From positions 1 through 10,655 of the forward strand of contig NZ_JBHUEO010000077.1 of the NCBI RefSeq assembly GCF_042680885.1: a DNA stretch of 10,655 nucleotides, read 5' to 3'. This DNA is from Siminovitchia sediminis. Its GTDB lineage: Bacteria > Bacillota > Bacilli > Bacillales > Bacillaceae_C. The notes below the pieces were generated by a model. The model worked only from the letters and a program-made list of their open reading frames with translations, searched no databases and had not been told where the DNA came from. Every line of letters begins with the position of its first letter. The first letter of the stretch is position 1. The translations under genes were made by a program, and so were the position numbers. Shown here in pieces: positions 1 to 5,479 of this stretch.

Positions 1-43
1 GCCGCCAGCGTTCGTCCTGAGCCAGGATCAAACTCTCATAAAA
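1..43 (-). rRNA. rrs: 16S ribosomal RNA, 5' end (partial)
   Basis: The minus strand reads AGAGTTTGATCCTGGCTCAG and continues GACGAACGCTGGCGGC, the universal 5' end of bacterial 16S rRNA (the 27F primer region). The mature 5' end is placed near position 43 by analogy with the Bacillus sequence that starts UUUAU just ahead of GAGAGUUUG; this is approximate. The rest of the gene lies beyond the left edge. It follows the tRNA array in the same direction and has its own promoter. Confidence 0.97.
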
Positions 44-107
44 GATGTTTGTTAGCTCATTTTAAAGCTGACTAAAAATCATAAATTATTGACGTTTCGT
101 TTCGTTC

Positions 108-122
108 AGTTTTCAAAGATCA
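108..122 (-). promoter_or_regulatory. rrn leader boxA-like antitermination element
   Basis: The minus strand reads TGATCTTTGAAAACT, close to the TGYTCTTTGAAAAC boxA found in Bacillus rRNA leaders, where NusB/NusE (S10) load to prevent premature termination. It sits between the rrn promoter and the 16S 5' end, the expected place. The call rests on motif match and position. Confidence 0.7.
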
Positions 123-154
123 AACTGCAAGTTACTGTTTTAAGCAACTATATT

Positions 155-183
155 ATTATATCGTGTCGCTTGCTGTTTGTCAA
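155..183 (-). promoter_or_regulatory. rrn P sigma-A promoter
   Basis: The minus strand carries TTGACA (178-183), a 17-nt spacer and TATAAT (155-160), a perfect consensus housekeeping promoter. An A/T-rich stretch lies just upstream, between the promoter and tRNA-Gly, and could act as an UP element. It should start the 16S transcript about 105 nt before the mature rRNA, so the rRNA operon need not depend on read-through from the tRNA array. Confidence 0.92.
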
Positions 184-196
184 CACTTTTTAAAAA

Positions 197-270
197 TGGA
201 GCGGGTGATGGGAATCGAACCCACGACAACAGCTTGGAAGGCTGTAGTTTTACCACTAAACTACACCCGC
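197..270 (-). tRNA. tRNA-Gly (anticodon UCC)
   Basis: The minus strand folds as a full cloverleaf with acceptor GCGGGUG/CACCCGC, a GGUUCGAUUCC T-arm and anticodon loop CUUCCAA. The 3' CCA is encoded (197-199). It is the last tRNA before the rRNA promoter. Confidence 0.97.
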
Positions 271-289
271 GTTTGATATCGGTATTCTA

Positions 290-366
290 TGGTCGGGAAG
301 ACAGGATTTGAACCTGCGACCCCTTGGTCCCAAACCAAGTGCTCTACCAAGCTGAGCCACTTCCCG
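290..366 (-). tRNA. tRNA-Pro (anticodon UGG)
   Basis: Cloverleaf on the minus strand with acceptor CGGGAAG pairing with CUUCCCG, D-loop AGCUUGGUAGAGC, anticodon loop UUUGGGA and T-loop GGUUCAAAUCC. The 3' CCA is encoded (290-292). It lies in the Leu-Arg-Pro-Gly group and is probably read from the promoter at 583-611. Confidence 0.97.
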
Positions 367-390
367 TTCATAGATTCAAAGAAAGTAAAA

Positions 391-467
391 TGGCGCGCCC
401 GAGAGGAGTCGAACCCCTAACCTTTTGATCCGTAGTCAAACGCTCTATCCAATTGAGCTACGGGCGC
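391..467 (-). tRNA. tRNA-Arg (anticodon ACG)
   Basis: Cloverleaf on the minus strand with acceptor GCGCCCG/CGGGCGC, anticodon stem-loop UUUGACUACGGAUCAAA and encoded CCA (391-393). The ACG anticodon is normally edited by TadA to ICG so that it reads CGU, CGC and CGA. Confidence 0.97.
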
Positions 468-475
468 TTATTATT

Positions 476-562
476 TGGTGCGGTCGAGAGGACTTGAACC
501 TCCACGGTATTGCTACCACTAGGCCCTCAACCTAGCGCGTCTGCCGATTCCGCCACGACCGC
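476..562 (-). tRNA. tRNA-Leu (anticodon GAG)
   Basis: Class II tRNA with a long variable arm on the minus strand. The acceptor is GCGGUCG/CGACCGC, the anticodon stem-loop is CUAGG-UUGAGGG-CCUAG, and CCA is encoded (476-478). By position (downstream of sprT and the Ser, Glu, Gln and Lys tRNAs) and by anticodon loop it corresponds to trnS-leu2 of B. subtilis, the integration target of ICEBs1. The gene is intact and no integrase gene is beside it. Confidence 0.97.
519..535 (-). other. attB-like site for ICEBs1-type integrases, unoccupied
   Basis: The minus strand reads CTAGGTTGAGGGCCTAG: 5-bp inverted arms around a 7-bp core, forming the anticodon stem-loop of tRNA-Leu(GAG). From memory this equals the 17-bp attB used by the ICEBs1 integrase in B. 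subtilis trnS-leu2. The sequence is seen directly; use as an integration site in this organism is inference. Neither flank shows a second copy, so the site appears empty. Confidence 0.65.
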
Positions 563-582
563 CTTTTTCAAGGACAAGATAT

Positions 583-611
583 ATTCTATCACACACTTCA
601 AAATGTGTCAA
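583..611 (-). promoter_or_regulatory. Internal tRNA-array promoter upstream of tRNA-Leu
   Basis: The minus strand has TTGACA (606-611), a 17-nt spacer and TAGAAT (583-588), a strong sigma-A-type promoter in the gap between tRNA-Lys and tRNA-Leu. The -10 lies about 20 nt from the 5' end of tRNA-Leu, the usual spacing for a stable-RNA promoter. It would drive Leu-Arg-Pro-Gly. Confidence 0.85.
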
Positions 612-635
612 TGATCTTTTGCTAGTTTTAAAAAG

Positions 636-708
636 TGAGCCATGCAGGATTCGAACCTGCGACCCTCTGATTAAAAGTCAGATGCTCTACCAACTGAGCT
701 AATGGCTC
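636..708 (-). tRNA. tRNA-Lys (anticodon UUU)
   Basis: Cloverleaf on the minus strand with acceptor GAGCCAU/AUGGCUC, anticodon loop CUUUUAA and T-loop GGUUCGAAUCC. The 3' end is followed by CTTTTT, so CCA is not encoded and must be added by the CCA-adding enzyme. Only one nucleotide separates it from tRNA-Gln upstream, so the two must be processed from one transcript. Confidence 0.97.
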
Positions 709-709
709 T

Positions 710-784
710 TGGCTGGGCTAGCTGGATTCGAACCAGCGAATCACGGAGTCAAAGTCCGTTGCCTTACCGCTTGGCTATAGCCCA
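710..784 (-). tRNA. tRNA-Gln (anticodon UUG)
   Basis: Cloverleaf on the minus strand with the U1-A72 acceptor UGGGCUA/UAGCCCA typical of tRNA-Gln, anticodon loop CUUUGAC and encoded CCA (710-712). It is the first tRNA after the promoter at 801-829 and abuts tRNA-Lys. Confidence 0.97.
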
Positions 785-800
785 TCGTTCCGAGTTTTTT

Positions 801-829
801 ATTATACAAAATCCAATGATACATTGCAA
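801..829 (-). promoter_or_regulatory. Internal tRNA-array promoter upstream of tRNA-Gln
   Basis: The minus strand has TTGCAA (824-829), a 17-nt spacer and TATAAT (801-806). The -10 lies about 16 nt from the 5' end of tRNA-Gln. It would re-start transcription for Gln-Lys downstream of the repeat-filled gap and tRNA-Asp. The -35 has two mismatches to TTGACA. Confidence 0.75.
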
Positions 830-842
830 GGTTTTTTTGAAA

Positions 843-915
843 CGGTCCCGACGGGAATCGAACCCGCGATCTCCTGCGTGACAGGCAGGCATGTTAACCG
901 CTACACCACGGGACC
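843..915 (-). tRNA. tRNA-Asp (anticodon GUC)
   Basis: Cloverleaf on the minus strand with acceptor GGUCCCG/CGGGACC, anticodon loop CUGUCAC and T-loop GGUUCGAUUCC. CCA is not encoded; the discriminator G is followed by TTTC. I see no promoter directly upstream, so it probably depends on the Ser promoter reading through about 640 nt of repeats. Confidence 0.97.
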
Positions 916-1293
916 ATCATATGTAAGCCTTTGGTGCTGCATTGTCCAGCTGCAGACAGCAGCGTTTCTACAAATCAACGAAGGTAAAAGACGCCTCCAA
1001 TCGTTTTGTATCCAGCGTCTATCACCCCGGCAGCCGTCATACGCTTTTCGAACTGTCCAGATGAGCGGCCCAGCTCGAGATCATAAGTCAATCCCCTGTG
1101 ACGGCTGTAAAGCTGCCTCCTCAGGAATCGTCTTACACTTGCCTTTGGGCTTGTCTATCGTCCAGCGCAGGCGTCCGCGACTAGCAGACTTCACGCCTAC
1201 TCCTACAATAAGTCAACTTCGGCTCGCCTTTGGCTTTGCCGTGTTTCCTTTATCTCGTCGAAGAACTCCAGTCTGTACGTCGCTAAATGACGC
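916..1293. repeat. Degenerate mosaic repeat region inside the tRNA array
   Basis: No gene is supportable in this stretch. About 1043-1200 is a diverged relative of the 125-bp unit found at 1294-1556: it has a similar GTCCAG start, a CATAAG arm, and a 34-nt core (1102-1135) that recurs exactly at 1361-1394 and 1486-1519. The rest (916-1042 and 1200-1293) contains further fragments such as CTTGCCTTTGGGCTTG and its cousin CTCGCCTTTGGCTTTG. The block reads as a decayed accumulation of the same dispersed element. It separates tRNA-Asp from tRNA-Glu. Confidence 0.75.
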
Positions 1294-1556
1294 CTTCCGC
1301 TTTTCTGTCTGTCCAGCTCCAGCGCCTAGCCCCTCGAGGTCATAAGCCGCTTCCCTGTGGCGGCTGTAAAGCTGCCTCCTCAGGAATCGTCTTATGCTTG
1401 TCGGGGCTGGTCAAGGCGCTTCCGCTTTTCTGTCTGTCCAGCTCCAGCGCCTAGCCCCTCGAGGTCATAAGCCGCTTCCCTGTGGCGGCTGTAAAGCTGC
1501 CTCCTCAGGAATCGTCTTATGCTTGTCGGGGCTGGTCAAGGCGCTTCCGCTTTTCT
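1294..1556. repeat. Perfect tandem duplication of a 125-bp palindromic repeat element
   Basis: The sequence repeats exactly with a period of 125 bp, in two full units plus a third copy of the CTTCCGCTTTTCT end at 1544-1556. Each unit can fold into a long imperfect hairpin. In the first unit AGCGCCT (1321-1327) pairs with AGGCGCT (1414-1420), AGCCCC (1328-1333) with GGGGCT (1403-1408), and CATAAG (1341-1346) with CTTATG (1391-1396); the second unit is 125 bp further on. Elements with the 'AGCGCCTAGCCCCTCG ... CTTCCGCTTTTC' ends are, from memory, dispersed through many Bacillaceae genomes, usually between genes. No protein is encoded. Zero divergence between units implies a recent duplication or slippage. 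It sits 3 nt from the 3' end of tRNA-Glu. Confidence 0.92.
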
Positions 1557-1558
1557 AA

Positions 1559-1630
1559 TGACCCCTACGGGATTCGAACCCGTGTTACCGCCGTGAAAGG
1601 GCGGTGTCTTAACCGCTTGACCAAGGGGCC
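1559..1630 (-). tRNA. tRNA-Glu (anticodon UUC)
   Basis: Cloverleaf on the minus strand with acceptor GGCCCCU/AGGGGUC (one G-U pair), anticodon loop CUUUCAC and T-loop GGUUCGAAUCC. CCA is not encoded; the discriminator A is followed by TTAG. The repeat block begins immediately downstream. Confidence 0.97.
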
Positions 1631-1635
1631 GGACA

Positions 1636-1726
1636 TGGCGGAGAAGGAGGGATTTGAACCCTCGCGCCGCTTACGCGACCTATGCCCTTAGCAGGGGCAC
1701 CTCTTCGGCCTCTTGAGTACTTCCCC
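1636..1726 (-). tRNA. tRNA-Ser (anticodon GCU)
   Basis: Class II tRNA on the minus strand with acceptor GGGGAAG/CUUCUCC (G-U pair), a long variable arm with GGUCGCGUAAGCGGC, anticodon GCU and encoded CCA (1636-1638). It is the first gene of the array, about 20 nt downstream of a consensus promoter. Confidence 0.97.
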
Positions 1727-1745
1727 ATTAGAAATGACTCTTCCG

Positions 1746-1774
1746 ATTATAAATACTGAACAGCAGACTGTCAA
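1746..1774 (-). promoter_or_regulatory. Promoter of the tRNA array (upstream of tRNA-Ser)
   Basis: The minus strand carries TTGACA (1769-1774), a 17-nt spacer and TATAAT (1746-1751), a full consensus sigma-A promoter. The -10 ends 20 nt before the 5' end of tRNA-Ser. It starts the Ser-Glu(-Asp) transcript. It lies in the gap after sprT, which shares the strand. Confidence 0.92.
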
Positions 1775-1804
1775 GGGGTTTTAGACCGTTTTTTCTTTTT
1801 GAAA

Positions 1805-2257
1805 TTATAGCTTTTCGCGTAGTTTTCCTCTGCATTTTCCGCACGCATATCGAATGATATTTACTCTCCGCCGGCGTTCGTACAGCTCACCGCAAGTTGT
1901 ACATACATACATCCATTTCGGAGTCGTCCGATGTTGATCAGCAGATAATGGGGTACAGTGCCTGGGCGCCCCCACTTTTTGCATCAACAGGCGGAAATCG
2001 TGATCCCGGTGCTTGTACCCTTTGCCTTCCAGATGCAGATGATAATGGCATAGTTCGTGTTTAATGATCCCTTCCAGTTCTGCCATTCCATGTTCCTGAT
2101 AATATTTCTTATTAATTTCTATATTATGCGTTCCCAGCATATAGCGTCCCCCTGTTGTCCGTAGACGAGGGTTAAAGTATGCCTGGTGCATAAATGGCTT
2201 GGAAAATAACTCTTTTGAGATTTTTTCAGTCAGCTTCTGGAGCTGTTCATTTGTCAT
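1805..2257 (-). CDS. sprT: SprT-like zinc metallopeptidase family protein (YdcK ortholog)
   Basis: A 150-residue SprT family protein. The HExxH zinc motif is HELCH at 67-71, followed by YHLHLEGKGYKHRD. A C-terminal zinc ribbon has two CxxC pairs (Cys119/122 and Cys139/142). It resembles B. subtilis YdcK, which sits in the same place between cmpA and the trnS tRNAs. The family is related to the DNA-protein crosslink protease Spartan, but the bacterial role is not established. The open frame extends upstream to 2350, but ATG at 2257 is chosen: it has GGGAGG (2265-2270) at good spacing, the protein then aligns with the family N-terminus, and the longer frame would overlap cmpA. A TATAAT (2303-2308) lies upstream on this strand, but I see no good -35. 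Confidence 0.93.
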   Translation of the reverse strand: MTNEQLQKLTEKISKELFSKPFMHQAYFNPRLRTTGGRYMLGTHNIEINKKYYQEHGMAELEGIIKHELCHYHLHLEGKGYKHRDHDFRLLMQKVGAPRHCTPLSADQHRTTPKWMYVCTTCGELYERRRRVNIIRYACGKCRGKLREKL

Positions 2258-2343
2258 TTTCTTTCCTCCCGCCGCATTGAACAGGATTGTTCCTTTTTTC
2301 ATATTATATTTTACCAAAAAACTGGCGGGGGAGGTTGTACACC

Positions 2344-2460
2344 ATGCCAATCTGGTTTAAAAGCCAGATGCAAAAAGCCTTCTTGGAAAAAGACCGGTAT
2401 CAAATTAAACTGTTGAATCAATGCTGGTTTTACTACAGAAAAAAGCACTGCTCTCCCTAA
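2344..2460 (+). CDS. cmpA: CmpA, small sporulation protein controlling cortex assembly
   Basis: A 38-codon plus-strand frame encodes a protein beginning MPIWFKSQMQKAFLEKDRYQ and ending WFYYRKKHCSP. From memory it is nearly collinear with the 37-residue B. subtilis CmpA (MPNWLKKQMQKAFLEKDNYQ...). In B. subtilis CmpA is made in the mother cell and holds back cortex assembly until the coat has started properly, working with SpoIVA and ClpXP. The start is fixed by GGGGGAGG (2327-2334), 9 nt before the ATG. It is divergent from sprT and convergent with tex, the B. subtilis arrangement. Its stop codon lies in the loop of a terminator. In B. subtilis it is under mother-cell sporulation control; I could not find a convincing sigma-E promoter here. 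It is short enough to be skipped by gene callers. Confidence 0.93.
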   Translation: MPIWFKSQMQKAFLEKDRYQIKLLNQCWFYYRKKHCSP

Positions 2461-2480
2461 GCCGGGGAGCAGTACTTTTT
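2440..2480. terminator. Bidirectional rho-independent terminator between cmpA and tex
   Basis: The arms ACTGCTCTCC (2447-2456) and GGGGAGCAGT (2464-2473) form a 10-bp stem with one wobble and a 7-nt loop. On the plus strand the stem is followed by CTTTTTAT, ending the cmpA transcript; the cmpA stop codon is in the loop. On the minus strand it is followed by GCTTTTTTC, so it can also end the tex transcript about 140 nt past the tex stop. A smaller hairpin followed by TTTT sits at about 2489-2505. Confidence 0.85.
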
Positions 2481-2618
2481 ATACTCCCGGGTCTGAGAGG
2501 CCTTTTACATTCCATCTGATTGATTGCAAAGGTTATTTTCAATTCGGCTCCCCAAAAAATATTTAAAGACGCCGAGTTCTTATTTTCCCTCTCCACACTC
2601 TAATGATTTCCTCATCCA

Positions 2619-4790
2619 TTAGGGTCCGACCATGGTCAGGGACAACCTTCCTTTATCAACATCCACTTTTTCTACCCAGACAGTGACCACATCACCAAGG
2701 GAAACAACGTCAAGCGGATGTTTGACGAATCGCTTGCTCAATTTGGAAATGTGAACAAGACCATCTTCTTTGACACCGACATCGACGAAGGCACCAAAGT
2801 CGACGACGTTCCGGACAGTTCCCTGAAGTTCCATTCCCGGCTTCAGATCTTCCAGTTTCATTAAATTTTTTTTCAAAAGAGGCTTTGGCAATTCGTCCCG
2901 GGGGTCACGTCCGGGCCTCATCAACGAATCAATGATATCTTTTAGAGTCAGTACACCCAATCCCAGTCCCTCTGCCGTTTCCTCCACGTTCAATTGATGG
3001 AGGGCCTGCTTCATCTTTTCAGTTCCGACATCCGCAGATGTCAATCCGATGGACTTGAGCAACTTTTTAACCTCCGGATAGCTTTCCGGATGGATCGGCG
3101 TGGAATCAAGCGGCTCATTTCCGTCCAAAATCCTCATGAATCCAATGGCCTGCTCATATGTTTTGGCTCCAAGCCGCGGTATGTTTTTTAATTGAGCGCG
3201 GGTGCTGAATTTTCCATTATCCTCGCGATACTTAACAATGTTGTTGGCCACAGCCTTGCTTAAGCCCGATACATATTGAAGAAGTGATGGAGATGCCGTG
3301 TTGACGTTCACACCGACTTGGTTTACCGCCGTTTCCACCACAAAAGCAAGCTCTTCATTTAATTTCTTCTGTGTCACATCGTGCTGGTATTGACCGACTC
3401 CAACAGATTTCGGATCAATCTTCACAAGCTCCGCCAAAGGATCCTGCAGACGCCGGGCAATGGAAACGGCACTTCGTTCTTCAACCTGCAAATCCGGAAA
3501 TTCCTCTCTTGCCAAATCAGAGGCGGAATATACGCTCGCTCCCGCTTCATTGACAATCATGTAGGATACATCTTTTTGAAGTTCTTTTAATATATTTGCA
3601 GTGAATTGCTCCGTCTCCTGTGAGGCAGTACCATTCCCGATCGCCACGATTTCAACAGGGTATGTTTCCAGCACATGAAACATCTTTTCTCTCGCCTGCT
3701 CCTCCTTGGCCCTTGGCGGATGCGGGTAGATCACATCAATATGAAGCACTTTCCCCGTTTCATCGACAACCGCCAGCTTGCAGCCCGTACGGTATGCCGG
3801 GTCCACTCCCAGCACCACTTTTCCTTTCAGCGGCGGCTGCAGCAGCAGCTTTCGAAGGTTTTCGGAGAAGATGTGGATCGCCTGTTCTTCTGCTTTAGTG
3901 GTCAGTTCATTTCGGATTTCGCGTTCAATTGCAGGTCCAATCAGGCGCTTGTAGCCGTCTTCTATGGCCTCTTCCACTTCCCCGGCAGCGACGGATGATT
4001 GATTTTTTATAAATGTACGTTTTAAATAGTTGATGATTTTTTCCGTATCCGCTTTGACGGAAACTCGCAGTATCCCTTCCTTTTCGCCGCGGTTCAATGC
4101 AAGAACACGGTGAGGGACAATTCTTTTCACCGGCTCCTCATAGGCATAATACATCTCATACACTGATTTTTCGTCAAGCTCTTCTTTTTTCACTTCCGAC
4201 ACCACTTGGCCGGACCGGAACGTCTCGTCCCTGATCCACTGCCGGACAGCGGCATCGTCGGACACCCGTTCAGCCAAAATGTCTTTTGCCCCTTGTACGG
4301 CTTCTGCTGCTGTTGCCACTTTTTTGTCATCAGAAATATATTTTTCGGCTTCCTCTTCTATCTGTCCTTCTGTCGGGAACGCCCACATCCAGTCTGCCAG
4401 CGGCTCCAGTCCTTTTTCCTTCGCAACTGTTGCTTTCGTACGGCGCTTTTGTTTATATGGCCGGTATAGATCTTCCACCGTTTGCAGTTTGTCGGCTTTT
4501 GTTATCTTCTGCTTTAAAACCTCAGTCAGCTTTCCCTGTTCATCGATCAGGCGAAGAACATCTTCTTTACGCTGCTCCAGATTTTGTATGTATCCCCAAT
4601 TTTCCATAATATCTTTAATTTGAACTTCATCAAGCGCACCGGTCATTTCTTTTCGATAGCGGGCAATGAACGGAACGGTATTCCCTTCTTCAAGCAAAGA
4701 GATGACATGATTGACCTGCTTCACTGCAAGGTTCAATTCTTTCGCAAGCCGATGGACCAGCTGCTCTTGCTTTGTTTCCGTTTCAATCAT
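2619..4790 (-). CDS. tex: Tex family RNA-binding transcription accessory protein (YdcI)
   Basis: 723 residues, full length for Tex, a cytosolic nucleic-acid-binding protein. The Tex N-terminal helical region spans about 1-190. A YqgF/RNase H-like domain covers about 325-450, with GVDPAYRTG at 328-336. Helix-hairpin-helix motifs lie at about 495-555 (VNVNTAS, IPRLGAKTYEQAIG). A C-terminal S1 RNA-binding domain covers about 650-720 (GTVRNVVDFGAFVDVGVKED). Tex was named for effects on toxin expression in Bordetella and is related to eukaryotic Spt6; its exact role in Bacillus is unsettled. GAGGGA precedes the ATG. The sigB operon terminator lies upstream, so tex should have its own promoter, but I see no clear -35/-10 in the short gap. 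The neighbour order rsbX-tex-cmpA-sprT matches B. subtilis. Confidence 0.95.
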   Translation of the reverse strand: MIETETKQEQLVHRLAKELNLAVKQVNHVISLLEEGNTVPFIARYRKEMTGALDEVQIKDIMENWGYIQNLEQRKEDVLRLIDEQGKLTEVLKQKITKADKLQTVEDLYRPYKQKRRTKATVAKEKGLEPLADWMWAFPTEGQIEEEAEKYISDDKKVATAAEAVQGAKDILAERVSDDAAVRQWIRDETFRSGQVVSEVKKEELDEKSVYEMYYAYEEPVKRIVPHRVLALNRGEKEGILRVSVKADTEKIINYLKRTFIKNQSSVAAGEVEEAIEDGYKRLIGPAIEREIRNELTTKAEEQAIHIFSENLRKLLLQPPLKGKVVLGVDPAYRTGCKLAVVDETGKVLHIDVIYPHPPRAKEEQAREKMFHVLETYPVEIVAIGNGTASQETEQFTANILKELQKDVSYMIVNEAGASVYSASDLAREEFPDLQVEERSAVSIARRLQDPLAELVKIDPKSVGVGQYQHDVTQKKLNEELAFVVETAVNQVGVNVNTASPSLLQYVSGLSKAVANNIVKYREDNGKFSTRAQLKNIPRLGAKTYEQAIGFMRILDGNEPLDSTPIHPESYPEVKKLLKSIGLTSADVGTEKMKQALHQLNVEETAEGLGLGVLTLKDIIDSLMRPGRDPRDELPKPLLKKNLMKLEDLKPGMELQGTVRNVVDFGAFVDVGVKEDGLVHISKLSKRFVKHPLDVVSLGDVVTVWVEKVDVDKGRLSLTMVGP

Positions 4791-4868
4791 TCCAATCCCT
4801 CATTTCATTTTCATTCGCTATTCCTATATCTTACCATCGGGATCCTAGTAAATACCATGGTTCAACAG

Positions 4869-4895
4869 AAAAAACCCGCTGATTACAGCAGGTTT
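4869..4895 (-). terminator. Rho-independent terminator of the sigB operon
   Basis: On the minus strand AAACCTGCTG and CAGCGGGTTT form a 10-bp stem (one G-U pair) around a 4-nt loop (plus-strand arms 4872-4881 and 4886-4895), followed by six U (4869-4874). The rsbX stop codon (4883-4885) lies at the loop, so the hairpin doubles as the end of the coding sequence. Confidence 0.9.
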
Positions 4896-5479
4896 CCTAC
4901 AATAAAGGTGACATCGTCACTCTCGTTGATTTGATTAAATTTTAATCGTTCAGCTAAATTGGGGAGCGATGGATGGTTTTGAATAATCGATTTTGTATCT
5001 TCATTTACAAAACCGTCAGAATGGAGTAAAAAAGTGGATTGAGGATCATAAGGGAATTTTTGCGTTCGGAATTTTTGCGGTCTGCCTGATAAATAACCTG
5101 ATACAGGCATGGGGTAGACCATTTTTCCGGAAGGCGTGTAAACATAAAACCTGATGTACCCCACACAGCTATATTCAAAAGTTCTTTCGCGGAAGTCCAC
5201 TTTGAAAATAGCAGTTGCTGCCCCCCGCTTGTTCAGCAGGACTTTATTGCTGAAGTTCATCAGGGTCTGCACATCTTCTTCCACATTGGATTGAACTACC
5301 GAAGTAACAGCCTGAGAAGACTCATATGCATATTCACCACTTCCAAGGCCGTCTGCTAAGACACATAGGAAATAATCGGTATTCGCAGTCATATAAAAGC
5401 TGTCCCCGCAAAATGCCTGTCCTTCCTTGGCCCTTTGAAAAGCATAGGCTTCCAAGCAATCGTTTTGAAAATGTATCAT
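4883..5479 (-). CDS. rsbX: RsbX, PP2C-type serine phosphatase, negative feedback on sigma-B
   Basis: 198 residues, the usual size for RsbX, a single PP2C domain. Metal-binding aspartates sit in CGDSF (24-28), ADGLGSG (42-48) and SDG (154-156), with the closing ESDDVTF near 186-192. RsbX removes phosphates from RsbR and RsbS in the stressosome, resetting it after stress and limiting the sigma-B response. Its ATG overlaps the sigB stop (ATGA), so the two are translationally coupled; a GGAG lies inside the end of sigB. It is the last gene of the operon, and the stop codon is inside the terminator. Confidence 0.96.
   Translation of the reverse strand: MIHFQNDCLEAYAFQRAKEGQAFCGDSFYMTANTDYFLCVLADGLGSGEYAYESSQAVTSVVQSNVEEDVQTLMNFSNKVLLNKRGAATAIFKVDFRERTFEYSCVGYIRFYVYTPSGKMVYPMPVSGYLSGRPQKFRTQKFPYDPQSTFLLHSDGFVNEDTKSIIQNHPSLPNLAERLKFNQINESDDVTFIVGNLL

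Noticed and set aside
824..1345. Plus-strand frame of 173 codons
   Set aside because: It runs antisense through tRNA-Asp and the repeat block, and its peptide contains antisense tRNA translation (VPTGIEPAISCVTG). No ribosome binding site is seen.
1482..1691. Plus-strand frame of 69 codons
   Set aside because: It crosses a repeat unit and the antisense of tRNA-Glu and tRNA-Ser (DPYGIRTRVTAVKG, EKEGFEPSRRL), a well-known false-gene pattern over tRNAs.
2261..2343. Sigma-E promoter for cmpA on the plus strand
   Set aside because: A TCATATTA that could serve as -35 is present, but no CATACA-like -10 occurs at the right spacing, so the call is not supportable by eye.
2405..2596. Minus-strand frame of 63 codons between cmpA and tex
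   Set aside because: It overlaps cmpA and the bidirectional terminator and has no recognisable content.
4791..4868. Promoter for tex in the gap after rsbX
   Set aside because: TTGAAC and TAAGAT-like hexamers are present but separated by about 26 nt, too far for a sigma-A promoter.
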